Source: Burkholderiales bacterium (GTDB taxonomy: Bacteria > Pseudomonadota > Gammaproteobacteria > Burkholderiales > Casimicrobiaceae). Taken from it: 36,812 nucleotides of DNA. Made by a program: the position numbers and the translations under genes. The first letter of the stretch is position 1. Every line of letters begins with the position of its first letter. Positions 7,177-15,681 of the stretch are shown here, piece after piece. The notes beneath the pieces are model-generated. The model ran no database searches. It was not told the DNA's origin and saw only the letters and a list, made by a program, of their open reading frames with translations. The stretch spans positions 1 to 36,812 of the forward strand of contig JADYZP010000024.1 in NCBI GenBank assembly GCA_020853025.1, written 5' to 3'.

Positions 7177-7668
7177 ATGCAACCATTGCGCGCACTCGAC
7201 GACGTCTATGCGGGTCCGGCGCGCTACGTTCTGCGCGCGTGGCTCGTCGCGGTGCTGCCGTCGCTCGTGTTCTTCGGTGTGCGCGTTGGGCTGGGGTCGG
7301 CGTCGTTGCATCCCCCCGCCGTCGCCGACGTGGCGACATTCGCCGCCTACAGCATCCTGGTCGCGCCGGTCATCGAGACGGCGCTGATGTTTCCCGTTGC
7401 TCTGCTGCTACGGCGGTTGCCGGGGCAAAGCGACTGGCCGCGGGTGCTGGCACTTGCCGCGCTGGCGGCGCTGGTGCACGGCTTCGGCGGGTCGGCGTGG
7501 CAGGTGGTGGGCGTGTTCTGGCCCTTTGTCGTGTACTCGGCGGCATTCTTCGCGTGGTCCCGGCACTCATATCGACACGCACTGCTGATCACTGGCGCCA
7601 TCCATGCGCTCTACAATGCGACGTTCTTCCTGGTCGGTGTTCTGGCCGCCGCGCTCGTCCCCAACTGA
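7177..7668 (+). CDS. CPBP-like integral membrane protein
   Basis: I start at the ATG 7177 (M-Q-P-L-R-A-L-D-D); the longer frame upstream is Ala/Gly/Pro-rich and lies in a GC-rich inverted-repeat area. The 163-residue product has about five membrane segments. It resembles CPBP (Abi/CAAX-protease-like) proteins: PVIETALMFPVALLLRR corresponds to motif 1, LAALVHGFG to motif 2 and ITGAIHALYNA to the last His/Asn motif. Motif 1 normally has two adjacent glutamates (E-E-x-x-x-R); here the second is Thr, so peptidase activity is doubtful. The role is unknown. Family members include prenyl-protein peptidases and bacteriocin self-immunity proteins. Confidence 0.7.
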   Translation: MQPLRALDDVYAGPARYVLRAWLVAVLPSLVFFGVRVGLGSASLHPPAVADVATFAAYSILVAPVIETALMFPVALLLRRLPGQSDWPRVLALAALAALVHGFGGSAWQVVGVFWPFVVYSAAFFAWSRHSYRHALLITGAIHALYNATFFLVGVLAAALVPN

Positions 7669-7782
7669 TCGCATGCCGCGATCCGGCCGGCCGAATATCC
7701 ATAAGTGGAGTACGGTTGATTTGGCGCGGTGTCGGCCGTAGTTTTCGTGGCATCGAGCGATACCGCGCCACTCTCACTGCGG

Positions 7783-7810
7783 CCCTCTCCCGCCAAGGCC
7801 TGAGAGGGAG
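7783..7810. repeat. Dispersed CCCTCTCCCGC-type repeat ahead of the dedA-like gene
   Basis: CCCTCTCCCGCC, then AAGGCCTG, then AGAGGGAG forms an imperfect inverted repeat. It resembles the widespread intergenic CCCTCTCCCGC/GCGGGAGAGGG repeats of proteobacteria. Its right arm GGGAG lies 6 bases before the ATG at 7817 and probably serves as the ribosome-binding site. Related sequence occurs inside aceF and lpdA. Confidence 0.55.
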
Positions 7811-7816
7811 CAGCCA

Positions 7817-8797
7817 ATGGAACAACTCGTCGACCTAATCGCCCACTTCGGCCTCGCGTTCGTCTTCGTCAACGTCCTGCTGCTGCAGGCGGGGCTGCCG
7901 CTACCGGCGTATCCGACGCTGATCATCACCGGCGCCTTGGCCGCCAACGGTGGCGCCTCGGTGCCGAATCTGATCGCTGTCGCGATCGTCGCCGCGATGA
8001 TCGCCGACCTCGGCTGGTATCTGGCCGGGCGCCGCTACGGTGGCCGCGTGCTGGGCACGATGTGCCGCATCTCGCTGTCGCCGGATTCGTGCGTACGGCA
8101 GACCGAATCGATTTTCGCGCGCTGGGGTGCGCGTTCGCTGATGGTCGCCAAGTTCGTTCCCGGGTTTGCGGCGGTTGCGACGTCGATGGCGGGCGCGCTG
8201 CGGGTGCCAATCTGGAAATTCGCGGCCTTCGATGCGATCGGTGCTGCGTTTTGGTCGGGACTGGCGGTCGCGCTTGGCTACGTATTCAGCGATGCGATCA
8301 ACCAGGTGCTCGACGTCTTCGAAACGCTGGGCAAGGTCGGGTTGTGGCTGATCGCCGGCGGCTTCGCGCTCTACGTCGTCGTCAAGTGGTGGCAGCGCGA
8401 ACTCATCATCCGGCAGTTGCGGATGGATCGCATCGGCGTCGACGAGCTGCACGAGCTCATCCGCGCACAGCGCGTAGGCATGGTGATCGACGTCCGCTCG
8501 CCGATGGCGCAGGCGGTGACCGGGCGCGTTCCGGGAGCGATCAGCGTGGATCCGCAGCAGATGCACGTCGAGCTGCTGACGATCGAGCCGGCGAGCGAAG
8601 TGATCGTCTATTGCGCCTGTTCCAACGAGTACACGGCGGCAAAGGTCGCGAAAGCGCTCATCCGGCGAGGCTTTACGCGCGTGCGCCCGTTGCTGGGTGG
8701 CATCGACGCGTGGATCGCGGCGGGGCACGACGTCGAACGGGTCATGGTGCCCGATGCTACAGTAGCGTCGATCACCATGGAGAAGGGCACGACATGA
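7817..8797 (+). CDS. DedA-family membrane protein fused to a rhodanese domain
   Basis: This is a 326-residue fusion. Residues 1 to about 200 are a DedA/VTT-type domain, as in proteins linked to undecaprenyl-phosphate or phospholipid flipping and membrane-potential upkeep. It shows LQAGLPLPAYPTLIITGALA, the F-x-R-[FW]-x-x-x-R-S-like ARWGARSLMVAKFVPGFAAV, and an A-F-D-A-I-G-A-A-F-W segment. Residues about 210-310 are a rhodanese domain: VIDVRSPMAQAVTGRVPGAI, an active-site loop YCACSNE with Cys near 265, and VRPLLGGIDAWIAAGHDVER. This fusion is common in proteobacteria; the substrate of the sulfurtransferase domain is unknown. The stop overlaps the next small ORF by ATGA. Confidence 0.9.
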   Translation: MEQLVDLIAHFGLAFVFVNVLLLQAGLPLPAYPTLIITGALAANGGASVPNLIAVAIVAAMIADLGWYLAGRRYGGRVLGTMCRISLSPDSCVRQTESIFARWGARSLMVAKFVPGFAAVATSMAGALRVPIWKFAAFDAIGAAFWSGLAVALGYVFSDAINQVLDVFETLGKVGLWLIAGGFALYVVVKWWQRELIIRQLRMDRIGVDELHELIRAQRVGMVIDVRSPMAQAVTGRVPGAISVDPQQMHVELLTIEPASEVIVYCACSNEYTAAKVAKALIRRGFTRVRPLLGGIDAWIAAGHDVERVMVPDATVASITMEKGTT

Positions 8798-8919
8798 GCA
8801 AGGACGCCATCGACTCCCCCGACGGAATCAAAGCGCAGGCGCATCAGATGTTCTCCAACCCGCGTGCCGGCCTGATCGAGGTCGAGGCGACGCTGGTGCT
8901 GCCTGCGGGCGCCGGCTAG
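8794..8919 (+). CDS. Possible 41-residue ORF coupled to the DedA-rhodanese gene
   Basis: An ATG overlaps the preceding TGA by 4 bases (ATGA 8794-8797). The ORF reads MSKDAIDSPDGIKAQAHQMF and ends in L-V-L-P-A-G-A-G. It has balanced composition rather than the Arg/Ala-rich look of shadow frames, which slightly favours a real peptide or the truncated start of a larger gene. I recognise no family. The stop lies 44 bases before recG. Confidence 0.35.
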   Translation: MSKDAIDSPDGIKAQAHQMFSNPRAGLIEVEATLVLPAGAG

Positions 8920-8963
8920 GACTTCGACCGGCGCGCAGGAGCGGGGAAAAGCGCGACCGATGG

Positions 8964-11048
8964 ATGAGTGCACCGGCGAAGCCCGGCGATAAGTCCGCTC
9001 CGGCCAAGCCCACCGGCCGCGGCCTCGCCGACCAGTTGGCGAAGCTGGGCTTGGCGCGAGACGCCGATCTTGTGCTGCACCTGCCGCTGCGCTACGAGGA
9101 CCACACGCGGCTGGTGCCGCTCGCCTCGCTATCGCCCGGCCTCGCCGTGCAGACCGAGGGCGTCATCGTCAACACCGATGTCCAGTACCGGCCGCGGAGG
9201 CAGCTGGTCTGCCTGATCGCCGATCCCCGGCAACGCGATGCACAGCTTGTCCTGCGCTTCTTCACCTTCTATCCGAGCCAGCAGAAAGCGCTGGCGCCGG
9301 GTAATCGCCTGCGCGTGTTCGGCGACGTGCGCCCCGGGCATTTCGGCCTCGAGATCGTCCATCCTCAGTTCAAGGTCGTCGCCGAGGATTCGCCGCTGCC
9401 CGACCGGCTGACGCCGGTATACCCGACCACGGCGGGGCTTTCACAGGAGACGCTGCGCAAGCTCGTCGCGCGCACGCTCGCCGCCGATCCCGCTCTGACC
9501 GCCGAGACGCTGCCCGAATCGATGGTGGCACGACGCAAGCTGTGGAAGTTCGGCGACGCGGTCGCCTTCCTGCATGCGCCGCCGCCGCGCTTGTCCGAAT
9601 TGACGCAGCGCGCGCTCGACGCGCGCACGCATCCGGCGTGGACGCGCCTCAAGTTCGACGAGCTGCTGGCGCAGCAGCTGTCGCTGAAGGCGCATCGTCG
9701 AGCGCGCTCGCAGCGCCGCGCGCCGGTGCTGACCGGCAGCGGTGCGCTGACGCGGCGGCTCCTCGAGCGCGTTCCGTTCACGCTGACGCGCGCGCAGCAA
9801 CGCGTGTGGCGCGAGATCGCGCACGACCTGAAGCGCGCGTCGCCGATGCAGCGGCTGCTGCAGGGAGACGTCGGCTGCGGCAAGACGATCGTCGCCGCGC
9901 TCGCCGCGCTGCAGGCGATCGAGTCCGGCAAGCAGGTCGCGTTCATGGCGCCTACCGAGATTCTTGCCGAGCAGCACTACCGCAAGCTCGTGTCCTGGCT
10001 CGAAGGCATCGACGTTGCGGTCGCGTGGCTGTCGGGATCGGTGCCGGCGAAGGAGCGCAGGAAAGCGCGCGAGGCGCTGGCCAGCGGAGCGACGCCCTTC
10101 GCCATCGGCACCCACGCGCTGTTCCAGGAAGGTGTGGAGCTGCCGAACCTCGGCCTCGCGATCATCGACGAGCAGCACCGCTTCGGCGTGGCGCAACGCT
10201 TGGCGCTGCGCGGCAAGGGGCAGGCGGAAGCGCACCAGCTGATGATGAGCGCGACGCCGATCCCGCGCACGCTGGCGATGACCTTCTACGCCGACCTCGA
10301 CGTATCGGCGATCGACGAGATGCCGCCCGGACGCATGGCGGTGGCTACGCGCATGGTCAACCAGAAACGCCGCGCGGAGATCGTCGCCTGGGTCGGCAAG
10401 GCCTGCGCCGAAGGGCGGCAGGCGTACTGGGTCTGCCCGCTGATCGAGGAATCCGAAAAGCTCGAATTACAGACGGCGGTGGCGCTGCACGCCGAGTTGA
10501 CTGCCGCGCTGCCGACGCTCGCAGTGGGACTGCTGCACGGACGGATGAAGCCCGACGAAAAGACGGCGACGATGGCCGCTTTCGTCGATGGACGGATCGC
10601 CGTGCTGGTCGCGACGACGGTGATCGAAGTGGGGGTCGACGTTCCCAACGCGTCGATCATGGTCATCGAGCACGCAGAGCGCTTCGGCCTGTCGCAGCTG
10701 CACCAGTTGCGCGGCCGCGTCGGGCGCGGCGCCGCGGAGTCGACCTGTGTGCTGCTGTTCGAGGAGCCGCTGGGCGAGGTCGCGAAAATGCGTTTGAAGG
10801 TGATTTTCGAGAACAACGACGGCTTCGAGATTGCTCGCCAGGACCTCGTAATCCGCGGGCCGGGCGAGTTTCTGGGGGCCAAGCAGTCGGGCGTGCCGCT
10901 GCTGCGCTTTGCCGATCTCGAGCGCGATGTGGCGCTGATCGAGCAGGCGCGCGACGCGGCCGAGACGCTGCTGGCGCAAGAGCCGGAGGCCGCCGCCGCG
11001 CACCTCGAGCGCTGGCTGGGCGGGCGGGCGGAGTTCATCAGGGCCTAG
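8964..11048 (+). CDS. recG: ATP-dependent DNA helicase RecG
   Basis: RecG remodels stalled replication forks and branched DNA. At 694 residues the length matches the family. The N-terminal wedge (OB-fold) domain covers about 60-150. Superfamily 2 helicase motifs follow: Walker A GDVGCGKT near 301, APTEILAEQHY, the DEQH box IIDEQHRFGV near 400, SATPIPRT, then LLHGRMKP, ATTVIEVGVDVPNA and the QLRGRVGRG motif VI, followed by the C-terminal IRGPGEFLGAKQSG segment found in RecG. The ATG at 8964 gives a short Ala/Pro/Lys-rich leader before the conserved G-R-G-L-A-D-Q-L start. A small GAGGCG-GT-CGCCTC stem (11061-11074) follows the stop, without a T tract. Confidence 0.97.
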   Translation: MSAPAKPGDKSAPAKPTGRGLADQLAKLGLARDADLVLHLPLRYEDHTRLVPLASLSPGLAVQTEGVIVNTDVQYRPRRQLVCLIADPRQRDAQLVLRFFTFYPSQQKALAPGNRLRVFGDVRPGHFGLEIVHPQFKVVAEDSPLPDRLTPVYPTTAGLSQETLRKLVARTLAADPALTAETLPESMVARRKLWKFGDAVAFLHAPPPRLSELTQRALDARTHPAWTRLKFDELLAQQLSLKAHRRARSQRRAPVLTGSGALTRRLLERVPFTLTRAQQRVWREIAHDLKRASPMQRLLQGDVGCGKTIVAALAALQAIESGKQVAFMAPTEILAEQHYRKLVSWLEGIDVAVAWLSGSVPAKERRKAREALASGATPFAIGTHALFQEGVELPNLGLAIIDEQHRFGVAQRLALRGKGQAEAHQLMMSATPIPRTLAMTFYADLDVSAIDEMPPGRMAVATRMVNQKRRAEIVAWVGKACAEGRQAYWVCPLIEESEKLELQTAVALHAELTAALPTLAVGLLHGRMKPDEKTATMAAFVDGRIAVLVATTVIEVGVDVPNASIMVIEHAERFGLSQLHQLRGRVGRGAAESTCVLLFEEPLGEVAKMRLKVIFENNDGFEIARQDLVIRGPGEFLGAKQSGVPLLRFADLERDVALIEQARDAAETLLAQEPEAAAAHLERWLGGRAEFIRA

Positions 11049-11114
11049 CCGGTGGGTCCCGAGGCGGTCGCCTCCCCGTGTTGCCGGGATCCGGGGGCCG
11101 ATTTCCTGATTTGA

Positions 11115-11128
11115 ATCAATCTATTGAT
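11115..11128. promoter_or_regulatory. Perfect palindrome ATCAAT-CT-ATTGAT upstream of hemA
   Basis: A perfect 6+6 inverted repeat lies 57 bases before the hemA start and 22 bases before a TAGAAT -10 candidate, in an otherwise GC-rich gap. Its placement suits a regulator-binding site. It is not an FNR box: the half-site order is reversed and the spacing is wrong. Which protein binds it is unknown. Confidence 0.4.
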
Positions 11129-11156
11129 CGCGTTCCGCATCGCGTTTGGGTAGAAT
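11124..11156 (+). promoter_or_regulatory. Candidate hemA promoter
   Basis: A good -10 hexamer TAGAAT (11151-11156) is preceded by TTGATC (11124-11129), but at 21 bases, which is too far for a standard sigma-70 promoter, so the -35 is uncertain. A second TAGAAT lies at 11170-11175, only 9 bases before the ATG; it would give a nearly leaderless transcript and is less likely. Confidence 0.35.
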
Positions 11157-11184
11157 CGTCCGCTACAGCTAGAATTGCCGTCCC

Positions 11185-12450
11185 ATGTCGCTCTACACGC
11201 TCGGTCTCAACCACACGACGGCACCGCTCGAGGTGAGGGAGCGGGTCGTGTTCACGCCGGATGCGTTGGCCGACGCGCTGCGCGACCTGGTCCGCGCACG
11301 GCGGGTGAAGGAGGCGGCAATCCTTTCCACCTGCAATCGGACCGAGGTCTATTTTCAGGGCGGCGATCCGGAGCCGGTCGCCGACTGGCTGGCGGGCTTC
11401 CACAACCTGCCGGCGCAGTCGCTGTCGCCCCATGTCTACACGCTGCCGCGCGACAAGACGGTCGCGCACGCGTTTCGTGTGGCGAGCGGGCTCGATTCGA
11501 TGGTGCTGGGCGAACCGCAGATCCTCGGCCAGATGAAGCAGGCGGTGCGCTCGGCGGAGTCCGCCGGATCGCTGGGCCTCGTCCTCAACCGGCTGTTCCA
11601 GCGCACCTTTGCGGTAGCCAAGGACGTGCGCTCGCAGACCGATATCGGCAGCGCGTCGATCTCGATGGCGGCGGCCGCGGTCAAGCTGGCGGAGCGGATC
11701 TTCCCATCGATCGCGGAGCAGCGACTGCTGTTGATCGGCGCCGGCGAAATGATCGAACTCGCGGCGACGCATTTCGCCGCCAAGTCGCCGAAGTCGGTGA
11801 CCGTCGCCAATCGTACGCTGGAACGCGGCAGCAAGCTCGCCGACCGCTTCGGCGCCGACGCGATCATGCTCAACGAGCTACCGGAGCGCTTGCACGACTT
11901 CGACATCATCGTTACCTGCACGGCGAGTACGCTGCCAATCGTCGGCAAAGGCATGCTGGAGCGTGTGGTCAAGCAGCGCCGGCACGCGCCGGTGTTCATC
12001 GTCGACCTCGCGGTTCCGCGCGACGTCGAGCCGGAAGTCGCCGAACTCGACGACGTGTTCCTGTATTCGGTCGATGACCTGTCGATGATCGTGCAGGGCA
12101 ACCTGCGGATCCGCCGCGAATCGGTCGTGCAGGCCGAGCGGATGATCGCCGATCAGGCCGAACACTTTCTGCGCTGGCTCGAGGGGCGTAGCGTGGTGCC
12201 GACCATCACCGCGCTGCATGGTCATCACGATGGGCTGCGTATCGCCGAATTGGACCGCGCGCGCAGGATGCTAGCCGCCGGCACCGCACCCGAACAGGTG
12301 CTCGAAGCGCTCGCCCGCGGGCTCACCAACAAGGTCCTGCACGGGCCGCTTTCGGTGCTGAACGCCGCCGGCGAGGCCGAGCGCGCCGAGCTGATCGCCG
12401 TGCTCCAGCGCATCTACCACCTGGAAGAGCCGGACCGCGGCGAGCCTTAG
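11185..12450 (+). CDS. hemA: Glutamyl-tRNA reductase
   Basis: HemA reduces glutamyl-tRNA(Glu) to glutamate-1-semialdehyde with NADPH, the first committed step of haem synthesis by the C5 pathway. The 421-residue protein has the family N-terminus [17 protein letters not shown] and the catalytic Cys50 in [11 protein letters not shown]. It also has the signature [20 protein letters not shown], an NADPH-binding region [16 protein letters not shown], and a C-terminal helical dimerisation region. C50 matches the E. coli position. hemA is followed by prfA, a pairing widely conserved in proteobacteria. Confidence 0.97.
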   Translation: MSLYTLGLNHTTAPLEVRERVVFTPDALADALRDLVRARRVKEAAILSTCNRTEVYFQGGDPEPVADWLAGFHNLPAQSLSPHVYTLPRDKTVAHAFRVASGLDSMVLGEPQILGQMKQAVRSAESAGSLGLVLNRLFQRTFAVAKDVRSQTDIGSASISMAAAAVKLAERIFPSIAEQRLLLIGAGEMIELAATHFAAKSPKSVTVANRTLERGSKLADRFGADAIMLNELPERLHDFDIIVTCTASTLPIVGKGMLERVVKQRRHAPVFIVDLAVPRDVEPEVAELDDVFLYSVDDLSMIVQGNLRIRRESVVQAERMIADQAEHFLRWLEGRSVVPTITALHGHHDGLRIAELDRARRMLAAGTAPEQVLEALARGLTNKVLHGPLSVLNAAGEAERAELIAVLQRIYHLEEPDRGEP

Positions 12451-12616
12451 CTGCTGTCGCGAAGCGGCGTCATGATTGCGCCGCCGGCATGACAACAACG
12501 GAATCGGGGTGCGAGCGACATCGAGCTCGCGGGCGACGTTCCCGGTCTTCGTTGTCGAATCCCCTTCGTTGCAGCTTTCGATTCCACTGCCTTGCATTGC
12601 GTTTGCAATCCCGATT

Positions 12617-13702
12617 ATGAAACAGTCATTGCGCATCAAGCTTGGCCAGCTCGCCGCGCGCCTGGACGAACTGAACGGGCTGCTCGGCGCGCCGGACGTC
12701 ACTGTCGACCTCGACCGCTATCGGGCGCTCTCCAAGGAGCACTCCGACATCGGTTCGGTGGTCGAGCGCTTTCGCGAATTCGAACTGGCCGAAGCGGACC
12801 TCGCGACGGCGAACGAACTCGCCGATGATCCTTCGATGCGCGCCTTCGCCGAAGAGGAGAAGGCCGCCGCGCAGATGCGCATTGACGCGCTCGAGTCCGA
12901 ACTGCAGGCGGCGCTGTTGCCGAAGGATCCCAACGACGAGCGCAACGTGTTCGTCGAAATCCGCGCCGGTACCGGCGGCGATGAATCGGGGCTGTTCGCC
13001 GGCAGCCTGCTGCGCATGTACGTGCGCTACGCCGAACGTCATCGCTGGCAGACCGAGATCGTGTCGGCGTCGAATGGCGACATGGGCGGCTACAAGGAGG
13101 CGATCCTGCGCATCGTCGGCGACGGCGCGTACTCGAAGCTCAAATTCGAGTCGGGCGGCCATCGCGTGCAGCGCGTACCCGAGACCGAGGCGCAGGGCCG
13201 CATTCATACCTCCGCCTGCACGGTGGCGGTGATGCCCGAGGCTGATCCGCTCGCCGACATCGCGATCAATCCAACCGAGATCCGCATCGACACCTTCCGC
13301 GCGTCGGGTGCGGGCGGCCAGCACATCAACAAGACCGATTCCGCCGTGCGCATCACGCACCTGCCCACCGGCCTCGTCGTCGAGTGCCAGGACGACCGCT
13401 CGCAGCACCGCAACCGCGCGCAGGCGATGTCGGTGCTCGCCTCCCGCCTGCTCGACCGGCAACGGCAGGAGCGCCACAGCAAGGAGGCGGCGCACCGCAA
13501 GTCGCTGATCGGGTCGGGTGATCGCAGCGAACGCATCCGTACCTACAATTTTCCGCAGGGCCGGGTGACCGACCACCGCATCAACCTGACGCTGTACAAG
13601 ATCGACGCGATCATGGACGGCGAGCTGGACGAAATCGTGACGGCGCTGGCACAGGAGTTCCAGGCCGAGCAGCTGGCGGCGTTGGCCGGGGAGCCGATGT
13701 GA
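12617..13702 (+). CDS. prfA: Peptide chain release factor 1
   Basis: RF1 recognises UAA and UAG in the ribosomal A site and triggers peptide release. The protein has 361 residues, the standard length. It contains the stop-codon recognition tripeptide P-E-T near residues 188-190 in [15 protein letters not shown], a P-x-T motif that marks RF1 rather than RF2. It also has the catalytic GGQ near 234 in [21 protein letters not shown] start at the ATG 12617 ([19 protein letters not shown]), which fits the family; the longer upstream frame has no similarity. The stop overlaps a 35-codon ORF by GTGA, and prmC, which methylates the GGQ glutamine, follows. Confidence 0.97.
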   Translation: MKQSLRIKLGQLAARLDELNGLLGAPDVTVDLDRYRALSKEHSDIGSVVERFREFELAEADLATANELADDPSMRAFAEEEKAAAQMRIDALESELQAALLPKDPNDERNVFVEIRAGTGGDESGLFAGSLLRMYVRYAERHRWQTEIVSASNGDMGGYKEAILRIVGDGAYSKLKFESGGHRVQRVPETEAQGRIHTSACTVAVMPEADPLADIAINPTEIRIDTFRASGAGGQHINKTDSAVRITHLPTGLVVECQDDRSQHRNRAQAMSVLASRLLDRQRQERHSKEAAHRKSLIGSGDRSERIRTYNFPQGRVTDHRINLTLYKIDAIMDGELDEIVTALAQEFQAEQLAALAGEPM

Positions 13703-13806
13703 CAGACGCGATGCGGAAAAGAAAGCCCAACGCTCCGATTCCCTGGTTGGAGACTCTGCGACTCGACATGCGCGTGTTCACCGCCGGGCGCCGGGCATAC
13801 GCGTGA
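13699..13806 (+). CDS. Possible 35-residue ORF bridging prfA and prmC
   Basis: A GTG at 13699 overlaps the prfA stop by 4 bases (GTGA). The frame ends in a TGA at 13804-13806 that overlaps the GTG start of prmC by 4 bases. It fills the gap exactly. The product is basic ([13 protein letters not shown], then [20 protein letters not shown]). I know no family for it. It may be a true small protein or only a translational bridge that carries ribosomes from prfA to prmC. Confidence 0.4.
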   Translation: MTDAMRKRKPNAPIPWLETLRLDMRVFTAGRRAYA

Positions 13807-14660
13807 CGCCGACGGTGGGCCAGGCGCTGGCGCAGTCGGGGCTGGTGCCGGTCGACGCACAGGTGCTGCTGGCGCACGCGGTCGGGCGCAACCGCGCGTG
13901 GCTCGCCGCACATCGTGACGACGTACTGACCGGTGCGCAGGCGACGGACTTTTTCGAGCTCGCGCGCCGCCGCCGCGACGGCGAGCCGGTCGCCTACCTG
14001 ACCGCCGTGCGCGAATTCTGGGGGCTCGAGCTGCACGTGTCGCCGCAGGTCCTGATCCCGCGGCCGGAAACCGAGACGCTGGTCGAGCTTGCACTCGAAT
14101 GGCTGCCGCATGATGCCGCGGCGCGCATCGCCGACCTCGGCACCGGCTCGGGCGCGATTGCGCTGGCGCTGGCGAGCGAGCGTCCGCAGGCGCTCGTCGT
14201 CGCCACCGACGCGTCTGCGGCGGCGCTGGAAATCGCGCAGGAGAACGCACGCCGGCTCGCGGTTCGCAACGTCGTGTTCGCGCGTTCCGACTGGTACTCG
14301 GACATCGACTCCGCACCCTTCGCGATGATCGTATGCAATCCGCCCTACGTCGCGAGCGGCGATGCGCACCTGTCCGAAGGCGACCTGCGCTTCGAACCAG
14401 CGGCGGCACTGGTGTCCGGTGTCGACGGACTGGCAGCGCTGCGCCAAATCGTGGCCGGAGCGCCGAGCCATCTGGCGCCCGGAGGCGCGCTCGTCGTCGA
14501 GCACGGCTACGATCAATCCGAGGCCGTGGTCGAGCTCCTGCGCGCGGCCGGCTTCGGCGGGATCGTCGTGCGCCGCGACCTGGCCGGCATCGCCCGCGTT
14601 GCTGCAGGCAGGCTCGTGCGCGACCGGTACCGCGCAGCTCGGCGCGCCGCAGCAGGCTAA
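13803..14660 (+). CDS. prmC: Release factor glutamine methyltransferase PrmC
   Basis: PrmC N5-methylates the glutamine of the GGQ motif of release factors 1 and 2 using SAM. The 285-residue protein has an N-terminal helical release-factor-binding domain (about 1-80, with EPVAYLTAVREFWGLEL and VLIPRPETETLVELAL). A Rossmann-type methyltransferase domain follows, with motif I DLGTGSGAIALAL near 110 and the N-P-P-Y motif (179-182) that holds the target glutamine. The GTG at 13803 gives the usual N-terminus (T-V-G-Q-A-L). It is linked to prfA through the 35-codon ORF. The C-terminal tail is Arg/Ala-rich. Confidence 0.95.
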   Translation: MTPTVGQALAQSGLVPVDAQVLLAHAVGRNRAWLAAHRDDVLTGAQATDFFELARRRRDGEPVAYLTAVREFWGLELHVSPQVLIPRPETETLVELALEWLPHDAAARIADLGTGSGAIALALASERPQALVVATDASAAALEIAQENARRLAVRNVVFARSDWYSDIDSAPFAMIVCNPPYVASGDAHLSEGDLRFEPAAALVSGVDGLAALRQIVAGAPSHLAPGGALVVEHGYDQSEAVVELLRAAGFGGIVVRRDLAGIARVAAGRLVRDRYRAARRAAAG

Positions 14661-14688
14661 GCGCAAAGTCGACCGTCGCGTCGGCGCG

Positions 14689-15681
14689 ATGACGGCGGTT
14701 GCCGGACTTCCGGGATTGCTGCGTGGATGCCGCCGCCGCAAGGTTGACGTGATCGGGCGATTCGATGAGGATTCTAGCCGAGCGCGCGGGCCCGCCGGGC
14801 CGAAGCAGCGCGACTTCCTCCGCCGACCGCGCCTCTTCGTGCTCCCTTCCTCGCTGCAGATCAGCGTCGTTACGCATCGGCCGGATTTGAAGCTGCTCGA
14901 GCGCTGTCTGCGCAAGCTGGCGCTCGCCATCGCCGCCGGCCGCGAAGCAGGCGCCATGCGCACCGTGCATCTGGCGCTGATCGACAACAGCGAGGACCGC
15001 GAGAGCGCCGAAGGTGTGATCAGGCTCGGCAAGACGCGTTTCGCCGATACCGGCGTGCACGTGACCTATCTGCACGGCCATGCCAACATCGGCTACGGCG
15101 CCGCGCACAACCTGGTGCTGCACGGCACCGGCTCCGACTATCACCTGGTGCTCAATCCCGATGTCGAGCTGGCGCCCGACGCGCTGGCGACCGCGGTGCG
15201 CTGGCTCGACGCACACGAGGACGTCGGCGCGCTGGCGCCGCTCGCGAGGACTGCGGACGGACGGCGCGAATACCTGTGCAAGCGCTACCCCGCGATCTTC
15301 GACCTGTTCCTGCGCGGCTTCGTGCCGACCTTCGGGCGCCGCCTCTTCCCGCGCCGGCTCGCACGCTACGAGATGCGCGACCTGATGGACGTCGAGCCGC
15401 CGCGCGAGGTCATCGGTATCCCGGCGCTGTCCGGCGCGTTCATGCTGGTCAAGCGCTTCGCCATCGACAGTACCGGCGGCTTCGACCCCAGGTTCTTCCT
15501 CTATTTCGAGGACTACGACTGGAGCGTGCGCTTGAACCGCGTCACCAAGACCGCGTACGTGCCGACGGTGGAGATCGGCCACCATGGCGGGCACGCGGCA
15601 CGCAAGGGCTTCCGCCACATTTACTGGTTCGCCAAGAGCGGGCTGCGCTTCTATCGACGGCACGGTTGGAAGTGGTTCTGA
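14689..15681 (+). CDS. Family 2 glycosyltransferase, rhamnosyltransferase-like
   Basis: The frame encodes up to 330 residues, but recognisable GT2 sequence starts near residue 55 (S-L-Q-I-S-V-V-T-H-R-P-D). The GTG at 14839 (280 residues) is therefore a realistic alternative start; the first 50 residues are Arg-rich and unlike the family. GT-A fold features are an N-I-G-Y-G-A-A-H-N segment, the metal-binding-type NPDVELAPDAL, GAFMLVKRFA and FDPRFFLYFEDYDWSVRL (E-D-x-D-x-x-x-R). Such enzymes add sugars, often rhamnose, to O-antigen or other surface glycans. It overlaps the next epimerase gene by one base (TGATG), so the two probably work together. Confidence 0.82.
   Translation: MTAVAGLPGLLRGCRRRKVDVIGRFDEDSSRARGPAGPKQRDFLRRPRLFVLPSSLQISVVTHRPDLKLLERCLRKLALAIAAGREAGAMRTVHLALIDNSEDRESAEGVIRLGKTRFADTGVHVTYLHGHANIGYGAAHNLVLHGTGSDYHLVLNPDVELAPDALATAVRWLDAHEDVGALAPLARTADGRREYLCKRYPAIFDLFLRGFVPTFGRRLFPRRLARYEMRDLMDVEPPREVIGIPALSGAFMLVKRFAIDSTGGFDPRFFLYFEDYDWSVRLNRVTKTAYVPTVEIGHHGGHAARKGFRHIYWFAKSGLRFYRRHGWKWF

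Noticed and set aside
11111..11128. FNR box upstream of hemA
   Set aside because: The region has TTGA and ATCAA pieces, but not in the TTGAT-N4-ATCAA order and spacing.
9542..11236. Plus-strand ORF of 564 codons
   Set aside because: An Arg/Ala/Gly-rich shadow within recG, in another frame.
13543..15663. Minus-strand ORF of 706 codons
   Set aside because: It lies antisense to prfA, prmC and the glycosyltransferase. It is Arg/Ala-rich with no family motif, a typical shadow frame in GC-rich DNA.
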